Origin: Achatina immaculata
Taxonomy: Eukaryota > Mollusca > Gastropoda > Stylommatophora > Achatinidae
Reading direction: 5' to 3'
Assembly (NCBI GenBank): GCA_009760885.1
Contig: CM019719.1
Span: 29,490,084 to 29,554,083 of the forward strand
Length of the DNA stretch: 64,000 nt
The position numbers and the translations under genes were made by a program. The notes beneath the pieces were generated by a model, which was not told the DNA's origin, did not search any database, and was given only the letters and a program-made list of their open reading frames with translations. Each line of letters begins with the position of its first letter. Within the stretch, counting starts at the first letter, position 1. Of the stretch, positions 63,001 through 64,000 are shown one piece after another.

Positions 63001-63598
63001 AGGTTGAAAAACTCATCAAAACAAGGAAAACTTGGCTAACTACCACGCGAGCCCTATGTGACGTTTAACGGCACGGGAAGGATGTAAGAGTAATATGTAT
63101 AATCTACCATCTGCACTGATCCAGTTACAATATAAATGTCTTTGTTATCCCTCTGTATTGTATGCTTGGTGTAAATGTTTGCAGACAGGAAACTTTAGCT
63201 TATGGAGCAAATCAAATGACAAGAACTGACCAGAGATGAAATATATCCTAAGATATGGCTGCACCAGTTTTGTTCTGCTTGTTGCACAACAGCACATGCT
63301 TCTGTTTTAGTGCCAGCCTGAATCATCATAGATTTATCAGTTTTTCTTGTTTTTCTTTTTATTTCCCATTTTCACTATAGACTGTTTACTCCATGGAAAC
63401 AATACACAGCACGGAGCATAATTTCTGCACTTGTACGAGATAACAATGCATAGATTTACATATGAAATGCATGGACAAAAAAAAACAACAAAAAAACAAT
63501 GAACATGGTCATATGTATAAATACCTTCATCTGTTGGCTCATTTGACATTACATTGTAGAACGTGTCCAAAGTGTAACCAATTATTTCAGTGTCACTT
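20523..63598 (-). CDS. USO1: USO1/p115 general vesicular transport factor, 18 coding exons, 5' end off window
   Basis: Peripheral Golgi/ER-Golgi tether of COPII vesicles. In the family it works with Rab1, GM130, giantin and SNAREs. Exons on the minus strand, 5' to 3': 63598-63525, 57263-57105, 56241-56121, 52976-52786, 51240-51165, 49125-49061, 48823-48735, 47272-47118, 45548-45343, 44274-44164, 42594-42473, 38040-37859, 36722-36483, 34337-34207, 33280-33125, 31577-31407, 29289-29128 and 20588-20523. They total 2477 nt, about 825 codons. The first twelve form the armadillo-like globular head (DFHVRWP, GVSRLMDLL, IVVEDC-LLLQNLL, GWSAQKVTN, AGQLLCGGLFS, KEQLLRVQLATS). The next five are coiled coil, ending KEQDDLLVLLADQDAKI. 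The last exon is the acidic tail. Phases agree at all joins except across one unfound exon between 57264 and 63524. Roughly 80 N-terminal residues lie off the right edge, judged by recalled human length. Introns are packed with transposons. Confidence 0.93.
20985..21440 (-). mobile_element. LINE-D, 3' fragment inside the Tigger element
   Basis: On the minus strand it encodes YACETWTLNKTAEKHINAFE, then NISILQELNIEEGWLVKR, KLKYFGHIKR and QRWLQDIVDDLQ. It ends with an (AATG)n tail at its left side (20985-21000). It is 5'-truncated with stops, and I found no clear duplication. Confidence 0.82.
21696..25783 (+). mobile_element. LINE-C, I-superfamily (Nimb-like) retrotransposon, 4.09 kb, dead
   Basis: Flanked by the perfect 11-bp duplication GTTAAGGTGTC (21685-21695 and 25784-25794), with a (GAA)n tail at 25764-25783. 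Domain order is as follows. An AP endonuclease spans about 22493-23130 (QWNAEG, CIQETHL, CGDFNSHSQSWG, GGSDHRPV). The RT spans about 23730-24400 (WIDLKKAFDKV, HGVPQGGVLSPTLF, YADD at 24114-24125). RNase H is at about 24985-25370 (VYTDGSA, DAEVRAIIAA, LTDARSV, WIPSHCGIPGNEKADHLAKE). A Cys/His tail follows (CTCAQVPQTVEHILQNC). The frame is split at about 22674, 23250, 23393, 23877, 24255 and 25522. APE-RT-RNase H order marks the I superfamily; Nimb is inference. Confidence 0.92.
24301..25524 (+). pseudogene. LINE-C C-terminal RT thumb and RNase H reading frame, partial
   Basis: The longest open stretch of the LINE-C polyprotein (407 codons from the first Met). It opens with DNQPTYLGVTLDSKLTWKQH (RT thumb region). 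It then has an RNase H fold with the acidic residues in VYTDGSA, DAEVRAI, LTDARSV and NEKADHLAKE, and stops at 25522-25524 before the Cys/His tail, which continues in another frame at 25531. RNase H residues look intact here, but the copy is dead because upstream EN and RT parts are broken. Confidence 0.85.
25880..26994 (+). pseudogene. Tigger-type transposase, broken
   Basis: It starts ATKHKHIDLDLSS, hits a stop, then MDILKQADEKVMRKGIADKF (psq-type helix-turn-helix). A second part (26128-26556) holds NGYADWKCSNDFLERFKK and the first catalytic Asp in NMDETGVFHKLLPNRTL. A third (26681-26992) holds VDNCLAHTD (second Asp) and FLPPNTTSVLQPCNQGII. The position where Tigger proteins normally have the third Asp (QPMDQG) is Asn here. 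In-frame stops near 25922, 26110, 26554 and 26647 and the lost acidic residue mean no active transposase. Confidence 0.85.
26995..27116 (-). mobile_element. LINE-A, very short 3' fragment
   Basis: The minus strand carries only the terminal LINE-A codons (KDRHLWKILAEAPCALGT) and the AGAGAGAG tail. It lies between the transposase and the right end of the host Tigger element. Confidence 0.78.
27480..27895 (-). repeat. Interspersed repeat R3, longest copy
   Basis: A non-coding repeat shared with 33815-34125 and 62070-62340. Shared blocks (as in the plus copies) are GGGAGTGGGTTATGGCAGCT, TTCTTTAGCAGACTCCATCA, CCCCATTAGCCAGGCTAGGC, ACCATGGAGAGGTGGG and TTGATTGCCTCAT-like ends. No pol III boxes or coding potential were noticed. 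Class unknown. Confidence 0.75.
28020..28085 (+). repeat. R3 fragment
   Basis: GCCCTGCCCCACTAGCCAGC, then CTTAGCTTGTTACTGAAAG, then TACCAACAGAGAG, matching the central R3 block. Confidence 0.5.
28370..28610 (-). repeat. SINE-A, minus strand
   Basis: On the minus strand, GTGGCAAAGTGGTTAGTGCA (A-box region), then GGTTTGAATCTGGCTG (B box), AGAAATGGCTTCTTCTGG, GGAAGGAAAGATGG and AACACTATATCC. Good full-length match to SINE-A. Confidence 0.78.
28611..29127 (-). other. USO1 last intron, no repeat recognised
   Basis: Nothing recognisable between the SINE and the USO1 exon at 29128. Confidence 0.4.
29128..29289 (-). CDS. USO1: USO1 exon (DDLLVLLADQD)
   Basis: Acceptor TTGTTTAG and donor GTAAGT, 54 codons in phase 0-0. 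It encodes TLEDERENSGKETQSLADEI, then ESLKKEQDDLLVLLADQDAK and a short end. KEQDDLLVLLADQD is the most conserved part of the p115 tail. Confidence 0.94.
29290..30014 (-). other. USO1 intron, no repeat recognised
   Basis: No reading frame or repeat family recognised. Confidence 0.4.
30029..30340 (+). mobile_element. LINE-D, 5'-truncated copy with TSD
   Basis: It encodes NISILQELNIEEGWLVKR, ERKLKYFGHIKR, GRPRQRWLQDIVDDLEMDAT and AAGHLAHN, open to the end, with an (AATG)n tail at 30318-30340. It is flanked by a perfect 14-bp duplication TGATATGGCTTCAA (30015-30028 and 30341-30354). The intact frame and perfect duplication suggest a fairly recent insertion. Confidence 0.92.
30355..31406 (-). other. 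USO1 intron, no repeat recognised
   Basis: Scattered short frames without family resemblance. Confidence 0.4.
31407..31577 (-). CDS. USO1: USO1 exon (coiled coil)
   Basis: Acceptor CTTTCAG and donor GTATGT, 57 codons in phase 0-0. It encodes QPEVSDALDSNTNSSELESR, then LQVTEAQLKTITDERNSLQE and RLRKSNEENLRLANNIR, a continuous heptad pattern. Confidence 0.88.
31625..32949 (-). mobile_element. Second DUF4817-type transposon, dead copy
   Basis: Short terminal inverted repeats: left TGCAGGGTGTCTGC, right read inward TGCAGGGTGGAACATG. On the minus strand, 32475-32236 encodes RSPKKSMRKLSQQASFRRRT, then NHVAAVQQLKEPDKGKHLTY and CQWLQ, the segment joining DNA-binding and catalytic parts in this family. 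Upstream, 32874-32542 holds degenerate sequence. The DDE domain is not recognisable. Different termini from the 15253-16280 element. Confidence 0.75.
33125..33280 (-). CDS. USO1: USO1 exon (coiled coil)
   Basis: Acceptor TTGCTCAG and donor GTCTGT, 52 codons in phase 0-0. It has an acidic, Asn-rich start (GIEEDENKENNPNTGA), then a coiled coil (RDSEISSLKAELDRVRSLLQ). Confidence 0.86.
33815..34125 (+). repeat. Interspersed repeat R3
   Basis: Plus-strand R3 copy: GGGAGTGGGTTATGGCAGCT near 33857, ATGCTTCTTTAGCAGACTCC, CCCCATTAGCCAGGCTAGGC, TACCATGGAGAGGTGGGAC and GCTGATTGCCTCATCAGAC. Confidence 0.75.
34207..34337 (-). CDS. USO1: USO1 exon (coiled coil)
   Basis: Acceptor TTCTGTAG and donor GTAAGT, 131 nt. 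It encodes NQVTVSPAALVTSSTEEEVE, then SLRKEVENLRLQLQAKDIQL and MAS. The sequence is weakly conserved; phase, splice sites and heptads support it. Confidence 0.85.
34455..35760 (-). repeat. Repeat R4, long copy with (GAA)n tail
   Basis: The (CTTCTTCTT) run at 34461-34481 is the reverse complement of a (GAA)n tail. The next about 190 bp match, in reverse orientation, 43565-43787 and 46448-46687. Further right it holds the 88-bp tandem repeats (34651-34912) and a second, diverged about 240-bp direct duplication (35022-35258 and 35268-35520, sharing CATGGCCGGCCTCTAGAGCA). It has no believable coding frame. Confidence 0.65.
34651..34912 (+). repeat. 88-bp tandem repeat, three units
   Basis: TAGAGTTGGACTTTCTCACC begins at 34651, a close copy at 34739 and a diverged one at 34827, exactly 88 bp apart. 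Each ends GTGAGAGGTGGTTGCC. It lies inside R4, in the USO1 intron between 34337 and 36483. Confidence 0.92.
35765..36482 (-). other. USO1 intron, nothing recognised
   Basis: No repeat family or frame recognised. Confidence 0.4.
36483..36722 (-). CDS. USO1: USO1 exon (first coiled coil)
   Basis: Acceptor TTCTGCAG and donor GTAGTA, 240 nt. After a low-complexity Ser/Gly stretch it reads as a heptad-rich coiled coil (EYKHLLREQEANLQSLRQRL, SQIQQLKDQNALLKIQK). The LLKIQ end matches the family. Confidence 0.9.
36723..37858 (-). other. USO1 intron, possible SINE fragment
   Basis: A weak SINE-A-like piece near 37650-37720 (TAGTGGATTTGAGAACC, TTGTAGAAATGGGTATACC). Otherwise nothing recognised. Confidence 0.35.
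37859..38040 (-). CDS. USO1: USO1 exon (head-to-tail junction)
   Basis: Acceptor CAATCCAG and donor GTAAGT. It encodes GSLKQVIQNRLGLESFTDKL, a middle segment, then PSEIVFDYEFTRLFKGLE, the end of the globular head. Phase 2 in and 1 out. Confidence 0.92.
38473..40924 (+). mobile_element. LINE-B, longest copy (2.45 kb), with TSD
   Basis: Flanked by a perfect 11-bp duplication TTACTTTTTAA (38462-38472 and 40925-40935). It begins in the 3' part of an AP endonuclease (NGERLTEICLTEGMVIGGT, TWISPDDRTRNQIDYFL). A linker follows, then RT: NNKAAGEDEITPEMLKA, GVTLISVVSKVFCKVILNRL, EEQAGFRKGRSC, KKAFDNIHRD, TGVKQGCILSPLIF and FADD at about 40134-40145. The C-terminal tail is RKRRRTYIGHVM and QRKRSRPRETLRR. 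Frame breaks lie near 38660-39030, 39840 and 40829. The endonuclease is RTE/CFDP2-like; exact clade is not settled by eye. Confidence 0.92.
41117..42432 (-). mobile_element. mariner-family transposon, 1316 bp, frame-broken
   Basis: Flanked by TA (41115-41116, 42433-42434). The ends are CGAGGGGCGTTCAGAAAGTA and, read inward, CAAGGGGCATTCAGAAAGTA, with further matching ATGCACCACAT. Transposase on the minus strand: 42188-41748 (helix-turn-helix, RVQRIKESV, TGDETWAHHFEPETER with the first Asp), 41676-41371 (VDVMPRGETINSQAYIKTLK, LLHDNAP) and 41572-41228 (SPDLALSDFHLFGPLKDALR, third Asp). All three catalytic Asp are present but in different frames. A SETMAR-like mariner; sister copy at 60431-61907. 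Confidence 0.93.
42473..42594 (-). CDS. USO1: USO1 exon (VQGLCAFLLGI)
   Basis: Acceptor TTTCATAG and donor GTATGC. It encodes LISQVSSSEGDEHEAIVQGL, then CAFLLGICMLYNDDSSEAFA plus two bases. The donor lies about 40 bp from the terminus of a mariner element (41117-42432). Confidence 0.92.
42655..42885 (-). repeat. SINE-A, minus strand
   Basis: Read on minus: tRNA-like GTTGGCATCTCGAATCTGGC, CCCAGTCACTCAATTGTAG, CAGTTTCTTCTGG, GGTACTAATGCCATATCCC and the tail GGCATGACAGGGTTACTTTT. Good match to SINE-A. Confidence 0.76.
43085..43335 (+). repeat. SINE-B, near-complete copy
   Basis: tRNA-like head (TAGTCACTTCAAAGTGCAGT, B-box-like GGATTCAATCCCGGG). The body has CTCACAAGACCTCTGGGAGT, CATGACCCAAAGGGGCCC, AGGGGGGATACTTCCTCTGA and TGTTGTTCCGCTCTC. 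Unrelated to SINE-A; partner at 14930-15075. Confidence 0.7.
43565..43787 (+). repeat. Repeat R4 with GAAGAAGAAG tail
   Basis: TTGTCCAACTCTAGACTAAA, TTGGTGCAACGAAAACCACA, CCTAAATGAGACTATCGCG and GGTAGAAGCGAACGCAGAAG, then GAAGAAGAAG. It is the reverse complement of the left part of 34455-35760. Confidence 0.75.
44164..44274 (-). CDS. USO1: USO1 exon (QTRIGLLMFLCGWL)
   Basis: Acceptor TTTCACCAG and donor GTATCC, 37 codons in phase 0-0. It encodes GGKLQTRIGLLMFLCGWLAD, then CPIAVSHFLSNTANVPY, a good match to the family's TRVGLLMLLCTWLSNCPIAV block. Confidence 0.92.
44600..44955 (+). mobile_element. LINE-B, short 3' fragment
   Basis: It encodes the LINE-B C-terminus: REKRRWTYTDHVMRRNNQRI, KQANIWYTTGQRKKK, and KLAGMRSLDEVEKLSENRKT plus W. 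I found no clear duplication. Antisense to USO1. Confidence 0.82.
44970..45120 (+). repeat. SINE-A, 3' portion
   Basis: AAATGGGTACTTGGTTC, GGAAAGACAGCCAGGCATGA, GAGCACTAACTCTATATCCC. The head is missing. It lies directly after the LINE-B fragment. Confidence 0.6.
45343..45548 (-). CDS. USO1: USO1 exon (AGQLLCGGLFS) with GC donor
   Basis: Acceptor TCATTAG. The encoded protein includes NSITAGQLLCGGLFSADPLS, then KEQLLRVQLATSLGSAPVS and LLQQCCNMLSQ. The exon ends CCAG followed by GCAAGC, a GC-type donor (45342-45341). No GT fits the phase. The open frame continues 5' of the acceptor to 45786, but that part has no p115 homology and is treated as intron. Confidence 0.92.
45781..46000 (+). repeat. 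93-bp tandem repeat, two units plus a partial
   Basis: ACTCATCCAAGATGATTC starts at 45781 and again at 45874, and a diverged ACTCAACCAAGTTGATTC at 45967, each 93 bp apart. Each unit holds TGTCAAGATATATATAACAT. It lies in the USO1 intron upstream of the exon at 45343-45548. Confidence 0.88.
46448..46687 (+). repeat. Repeat R4 with GAAGAAGA tail
   Basis: AAACTGGTGCAATGAAAACC, ACGGTGTCACGCAATCCCGC, GAGACCCACCAAGAATACAG, then an unmatched GGACCACA-rich middle, then TGGTAGAAGTGAACGAAGAA. The middle (46555-46625) has local palindromes around GGACCACA/TGTGGTCC. Confidence 0.72.
46800..47070 (+). repeat. Repeat R5, uninterrupted copy
   Basis: It aligns across both halves of the LINE-B-split repeat at 12140-12232 and 12921-13085, so it marks the pre-insertion structure. 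Shared blocks are GAATTTACATTTTCTCT, GATGTAAACTGAAACTTCAC, TTTTAAATAGTCTTAACATT and GTGGCTTTGTGTATATTTAT. Confidence 0.72.
47118..47272 (-). CDS. USO1: USO1 exon (PAIVVLLMSMVNE)
   Basis: Acceptor CTTGCAG and donor GTAAGA. It encodes PAIVVLLMSMVNEKQPFALR, then CAVLYCFQSFLYKNEVGQS and QTLLPTAAD plus one base. Strong family match. Confidence 0.95.
47273..48734 (-). other. USO1 intron, weak tandem duplication
   Basis: It contains two diverged copies of an about 86-bp unit (ACTTTCCTATGGCAAATTCA near 48373, ACTTTCCTGTGGCAAATTCG near 48459). Otherwise T/C-rich low-complexity DNA without recognised genes. Confidence 0.45.
48735..48823 (-). CDS. USO1: USO1 exon (TINTVSEVIRG)
   Basis: An 89-nt exon with acceptor CTTCACAG and donor GTATTT. 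It encodes TINTVSEVIRGSHQNQEYFA, then SVLAPSVPP and two bases of the Arg codon completed by the next exon. Confidence 0.91.
49061..49125 (-). CDS. USO1: USO1 exon (LMASGVPADVLTE)
   Basis: A 65-nt exon with acceptor TTTTTAG and donor GTAACA. It completes Gly and encodes LLQDLSSILMASGVPADVLT plus E, and ends in phase 0. It matches the family's LMATGVPADILTE. Confidence 0.9.
49126..50335 (-). other. USO1 intron, low-complexity
   Basis: A poly-C run near 49266-49279 and T/C-rich stretches that give artefactual plus-strand frames. Nothing recognised. Confidence 0.4.
50336..50765 (-). mobile_element. LINE-F, 3' fragment
   Basis: The minus strand gives broken non-LTR RT C-terminal sequence: TWTLTAKNKRKIIMAVMRCL, RRTLNVTRRDQIR, then RKRPPTQEMEREI after shifts. 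The layout (R/K-rich, MRCLRR-x-LNVTRRD) is typical of LINE tails, but this is not LINE-A, B, D or E. Confidence 0.62.
51054..51088. repeat. (TA)n microsatellite
   Basis: A TA dinucleotide run of about 34 bases in the USO1 intron. Confidence 0.92.
51165..51240 (-). CDS. USO1: USO1 exon (LVRTLVSPNNP)
   Basis: A 76-nt exon with acceptor ATGCAG and donor GTAAGT. It encodes LVRTLVSPNNPQNQTVACQK, then VMNQC plus one base. It was found by homology and phase; it is too short for an obvious ORF. Confidence 0.9.
51465..52160 (+). mobile_element. LINE-B, 5'-truncated copy
   Basis: It encodes NQNGKIHIEGTDIEEVNQSA, YLGSYIDQDGDT, STLIYACESGKTTKEIEKKL, NTTGQRKRGRPREILKRTLL and AERLAEDRKNWRTTLRALCD plus V. 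One frameshift lies near 51650, where a short TTCTTGAGAACATATG duplication occurs. Few other breaks. No clear target duplication. Antisense to USO1. Confidence 0.88.
52395..52620 (+). repeat. SINE-A
   Basis: TAGCGAAATGGTTAGCACAC (A-box region), GTGGTTCAAACATGG (B box), CAGCTGTAGAAAGGGGTACC, GTGATGCCAACCACATCA and GCATAACAGGGCTACCTT. Confidence 0.8.
52786..52976 (-). CDS. USO1: USO1 exon (GWSAQKVTN)
   Basis: Acceptor TATTCCAG and donor GTAAAC, phase 1 in and 0 out. It encodes IVVEDCLLLLQNLLRNNASN, then QNFFKEGSYIQKLRPFF and GWSAQKVTNMHLLLQ. Confidence 0.95.
53000..54529 (-). other. USO1 intron, no repeat recognised
   Basis: AT-rich with an (AAC)n run near 54420-54436. No gene or repeat family recognised. 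Confidence 0.4.
54532..55856 (+). mobile_element. mariner-superfamily (D,D-type) transposon, 1325 bp, dead
   Basis: Flanked by TA (54530-54531, 55857-55858). The ends are AAGGGTTATTCATAAATCTG and, read inward, CAGGGTTATTCATAAATGTA. The transposase is on the plus strand, starting near 54703 with MALCKCDQSFCVLEYARTSF. A helix-turn-helix part (54914-55105) has SPRKSTRCVSLQIGVSQSTV and WQILRKRLKCKPYKLQLLQ. The catalytic part (55336-55569) has YLDMLENWLIPQLNEDG, IFQQDSCPAHYHRDV and WPPRSPDLTPCDF. Stops and shifts separate the parts. A family widespread in arthropods and molluscs. Confidence 0.9.
56121..56241 (-). CDS. USO1: USO1 exon (IQKIVAFENAFER)
   Basis: Acceptor CGTAAAAG and donor GTAAGA. 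It encodes ALLLLNQLTKGHANIQKIVA, then FENAFERIIDIIKEEGATDG, with the last codon split after one base. Nearly all residues follow the family consensus. Confidence 0.93.
56242..57104 (-). other. USO1 intron, nothing recognised
   Basis: No gene or repeat family recognised. Confidence 0.4.
57105..57263 (-). CDS. USO1: USO1 exon (DFHVRWP)
   Basis: Acceptor TTGTTCAG and donor GTGAGT, 53 codons in phase 0-0. It encodes EYDFHVRWPAVKLLTVLL, then EIILVIPMGVSRLMDLLSD and REIIRND, an armadillo-repeat block highly conserved in p115. Confidence 0.95.
57880..60185 (-). mobile_element. Tc1-type transposon interrupted by LINE-A, left end not found
   Basis: Transposase on the minus strand: 58853-58416 (SGHEVAQRSEMSHSTIQRHL paired-like helix-turn-helix, GVEDRYRSGQPRCTSRQVDR), then after shifts a part with MVWGGISRHGRTPF, and 58191-57880 (WPARSPDLSPIEHIWDILDK, the Tc1 third catalytic region). 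The right terminus, read inward from 60185, is CTACTGGACAAAAATTAAGG and is followed by TA. LINE-A occupies 58946-59914, so the Tc1 5' part is split. No matching terminus was seen left of 57880; the 3' end may be deleted. Confidence 0.85.
58946..59914 (-). mobile_element. LINE-A, youngest copy, 5'-truncated with perfect TSD
   Basis: Flanked by the perfect 12-bp duplication ACAGCACAAATC (58934-58945 and 59915-59926). On the minus strand it begins inside RT (TGVKQGCVLSPTLFILAVD, then one in-frame TGA where Trp is likely). From 59803 to 58958 it is open for 281 codons: LEDLDFADDICLLSSS with the FADD box, GLKINVGNTKLMKQNVNNRN, EVNEFVYLGSRVVENGDSTE and RRWRWLGHVLRMTDNSLPKI, ending LAEAPCALGT. It has an AGAGAG tail on the left. 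Only one visible stop, but truncation leaves it inactive. Confidence 0.94.
60221..60325 (+). repeat. Direct repeat, period 70 bp
   Basis: GGTTGTAAAATAATCTACAA, followed by ATATCATAAAT, at 60221 and again at 60291. Confidence 0.85.
60431..61907 (+). mobile_element. mariner-family transposon, sister of 41117-42432, with LINE insertion
   Basis: TA-flanked (60429-60430, 61908-61909). The ends are CATGGGTCACTCAGAAAGTA and, read inward, CAAGGGCATCAAGTAATGCT. Transposase remnants: SANAIIKALGYSKVCARWD (60898-60954), VTAYETLVHH (where the sister copy has VTGDETWAHH, so the first Asp is lost), VIFVDVMPKAETINSEAYIK, and a degenerate end near 61600. More decayed than the 41117 copy. Confidence 0.85.
60992..61242 (-). 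mobile_element. LINE 3' fragment (LINE-C-like tail) inside the mariner
   Basis: The minus strand encodes LPLSTKMHQQFRRSSGRCIC, then TTDHILQECPIYDQQ and YKLYGDVHCL. This is the C-x-C...H-x4-C tail arrangement also seen at the LINE-C end (CTCAQVPQTVEHILQNC). Its 3' side carries GAAGAAG. It splits the mariner transposase between LTAEHRLQMK and FLSQIVT. The right boundary is approximate. Confidence 0.78.
62070..62340 (+). repeat. Interspersed repeat R3, diverged
   Basis: GGAGAGGATTATGGCGGATA, CTCTTCAGAAGACTCCACAG, CCCCATTAGTCAGGCTGGGT, CCAATGGAGAGATGG and TATGAGTTGCTAACTGC. Followed by a poly-C run (62348-62365). Confidence 0.65.
62397..63092 (+). mobile_element. LINE-B, 5'-truncated copy, older, with imperfect TSD
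   Basis: LINE-B 3' end with many breaks (remnants of YLGSYIDQDGDT, STLIYACKSWKTTKE, TTGQRK). Flanked by ATGTGTATATTCTACC (62381-62396) and ATATGTATAATCTACC (63093-63108), 14 of 16 matching. Antisense to USO1. Confidence 0.83.
63109..63524 (-). other. USO1 intron, nothing recognised
   Basis: Searched for the missing USO1 exon without success. Only poly-A-rich DNA is seen. Confidence 0.4.
63525..63598 (-). CDS. USO1: USO1 exon (IIGYTLDTFYN)
   Basis: Acceptor CTTAG and donor GTATTT on the minus strand. It encodes SDTEIIGYTLDTFYNVMSNE and a short acidic end. It begins one base into a codon expected to complete Arg and ends one base into a codon, which agrees with the family's SDSEIIGYALDTLYN block. 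Confidence 0.88.
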
Positions 63599-64000
63599 CT
63601 AAGATTCAAGAAACAGACATCCATATTTTAGAAGTTAAACATTGTGGAAAATAAAAACAAAACAAACAAAAAAATATATATATAAATCACTTTTGTTCAC
63701 AAAACTATCAATGCAGGTGAATGACTGGGTGAAATATATCTCTATGAATGCTGTCCTGTAGTTTATGCTTTGTACGAAAACTTGAAAACAAGCATCAATT
63801 TGATTTGACTAGACCTTCATAACTTCTAGGAGCAGATCTACAACAAGGTTTTCTGCATGCTCCACCACATGGGAACATGACCAACCTGCAGCATCACAAC
63901 AGCTTTCTCTGGCAGCACCCTCCAAAACAGGATAAGGCCCTAATAAAACCAATATCTTAACTTCTGACCAAATTGACCAATAATGTATAATGAAACAGTG
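63599..64000 (-). other. USO1 upstream intron; one unexplained open stretch
   Basis: On the minus strand 63972-63811 is open and reads LVLLGPYPVLEGAARESCCD, then AAGWSCSHVVEHAENLVVDL and LLEVMKV, then a stop. It does not match the expected upstream p115 exon and has no recognised family. It may be repeat-derived. Confidence 0.35.

Noticed and set aside
63811..63972. USO1 exon upstream of 63598
   Set aside because: The expected upstream residues (MEHLIHVLQTD-like) are absent and the reading does not align with p115.

Overview
The window is nuclear DNA of an invertebrate animal. It is AT-rich and has short coding exons with GT-AG introns, long repeat-filled introns, and many decayed LINEs, tRNA-like SINEs and mariner/Tc1/Tigger transposons. 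The repeat mix (an I-superfamily LINE with endonuclease, RT and RNase H, 'RRWRWLGHVLRM'-type LINE tails, pol III SINEs with tRNA-like heads) suggests a lophotrochozoan, probably a gastropod mollusc. That placement is inference. Two host genes can be supported, and they converge tail to tail. On the left edge, plus strand (1408-4116), are the last three coding exons of a CFAP96 (C4orf47-type) ciliary protein. On the minus strand, from 63598 down to 20523, is most of USO1/p115, the golgin-like vesicle tethering factor. Eighteen of its coding exons are visible, 2477 coding bases or about 825 codons. Reading phases match across every adjacent pair except one gap. The N-terminal exons lie beyond the right edge, and one exon expected between 57264 and 63524 was not found.

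Layout. 1-4116: CFAP96 exons, introns and two SINEs. 4.1-20.5 kb: intergenic. It holds a dead mariner (4632-5890), a dead Tigger/pogo element with TA duplication (6932-9310), LINE-A, B, D and E fragments, SINEs, a 47-bp minisatellite (13893-14236) and a DUF4817-type DNA transposon (15253-16280). 20.5-29.1 kb: the last USO1 intron, with a nested stack in which a second Tigger-like element (20820-27372) carries a 4.09-kb I-type LINE with a perfect 11-bp target-site duplication plus two further LINE fragments. 29.1-63.6 kb: the rest of USO1, whose introns hold LINE-B copies (all antisense to the gene), two mariners of one family, another mariner-superfamily element, a Tc1 split by a young LINE-A insertion, and three further interspersed repeat families.

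How it works together. Only CFAP96 and USO1 look like functional host genes. Every transposase and reverse transcriptase reading frame here is broken by stops or frameshifts. The closest to intact is the LINE-A copy at 58946-59914, which is 5'-truncated with one visible in-frame stop. I found no operon, CRISPR array, rRNA or confident tRNA gene, and no previously undescribed gene system. The most informative content is the insertion history, which can be read from target-site duplications and nested copies.
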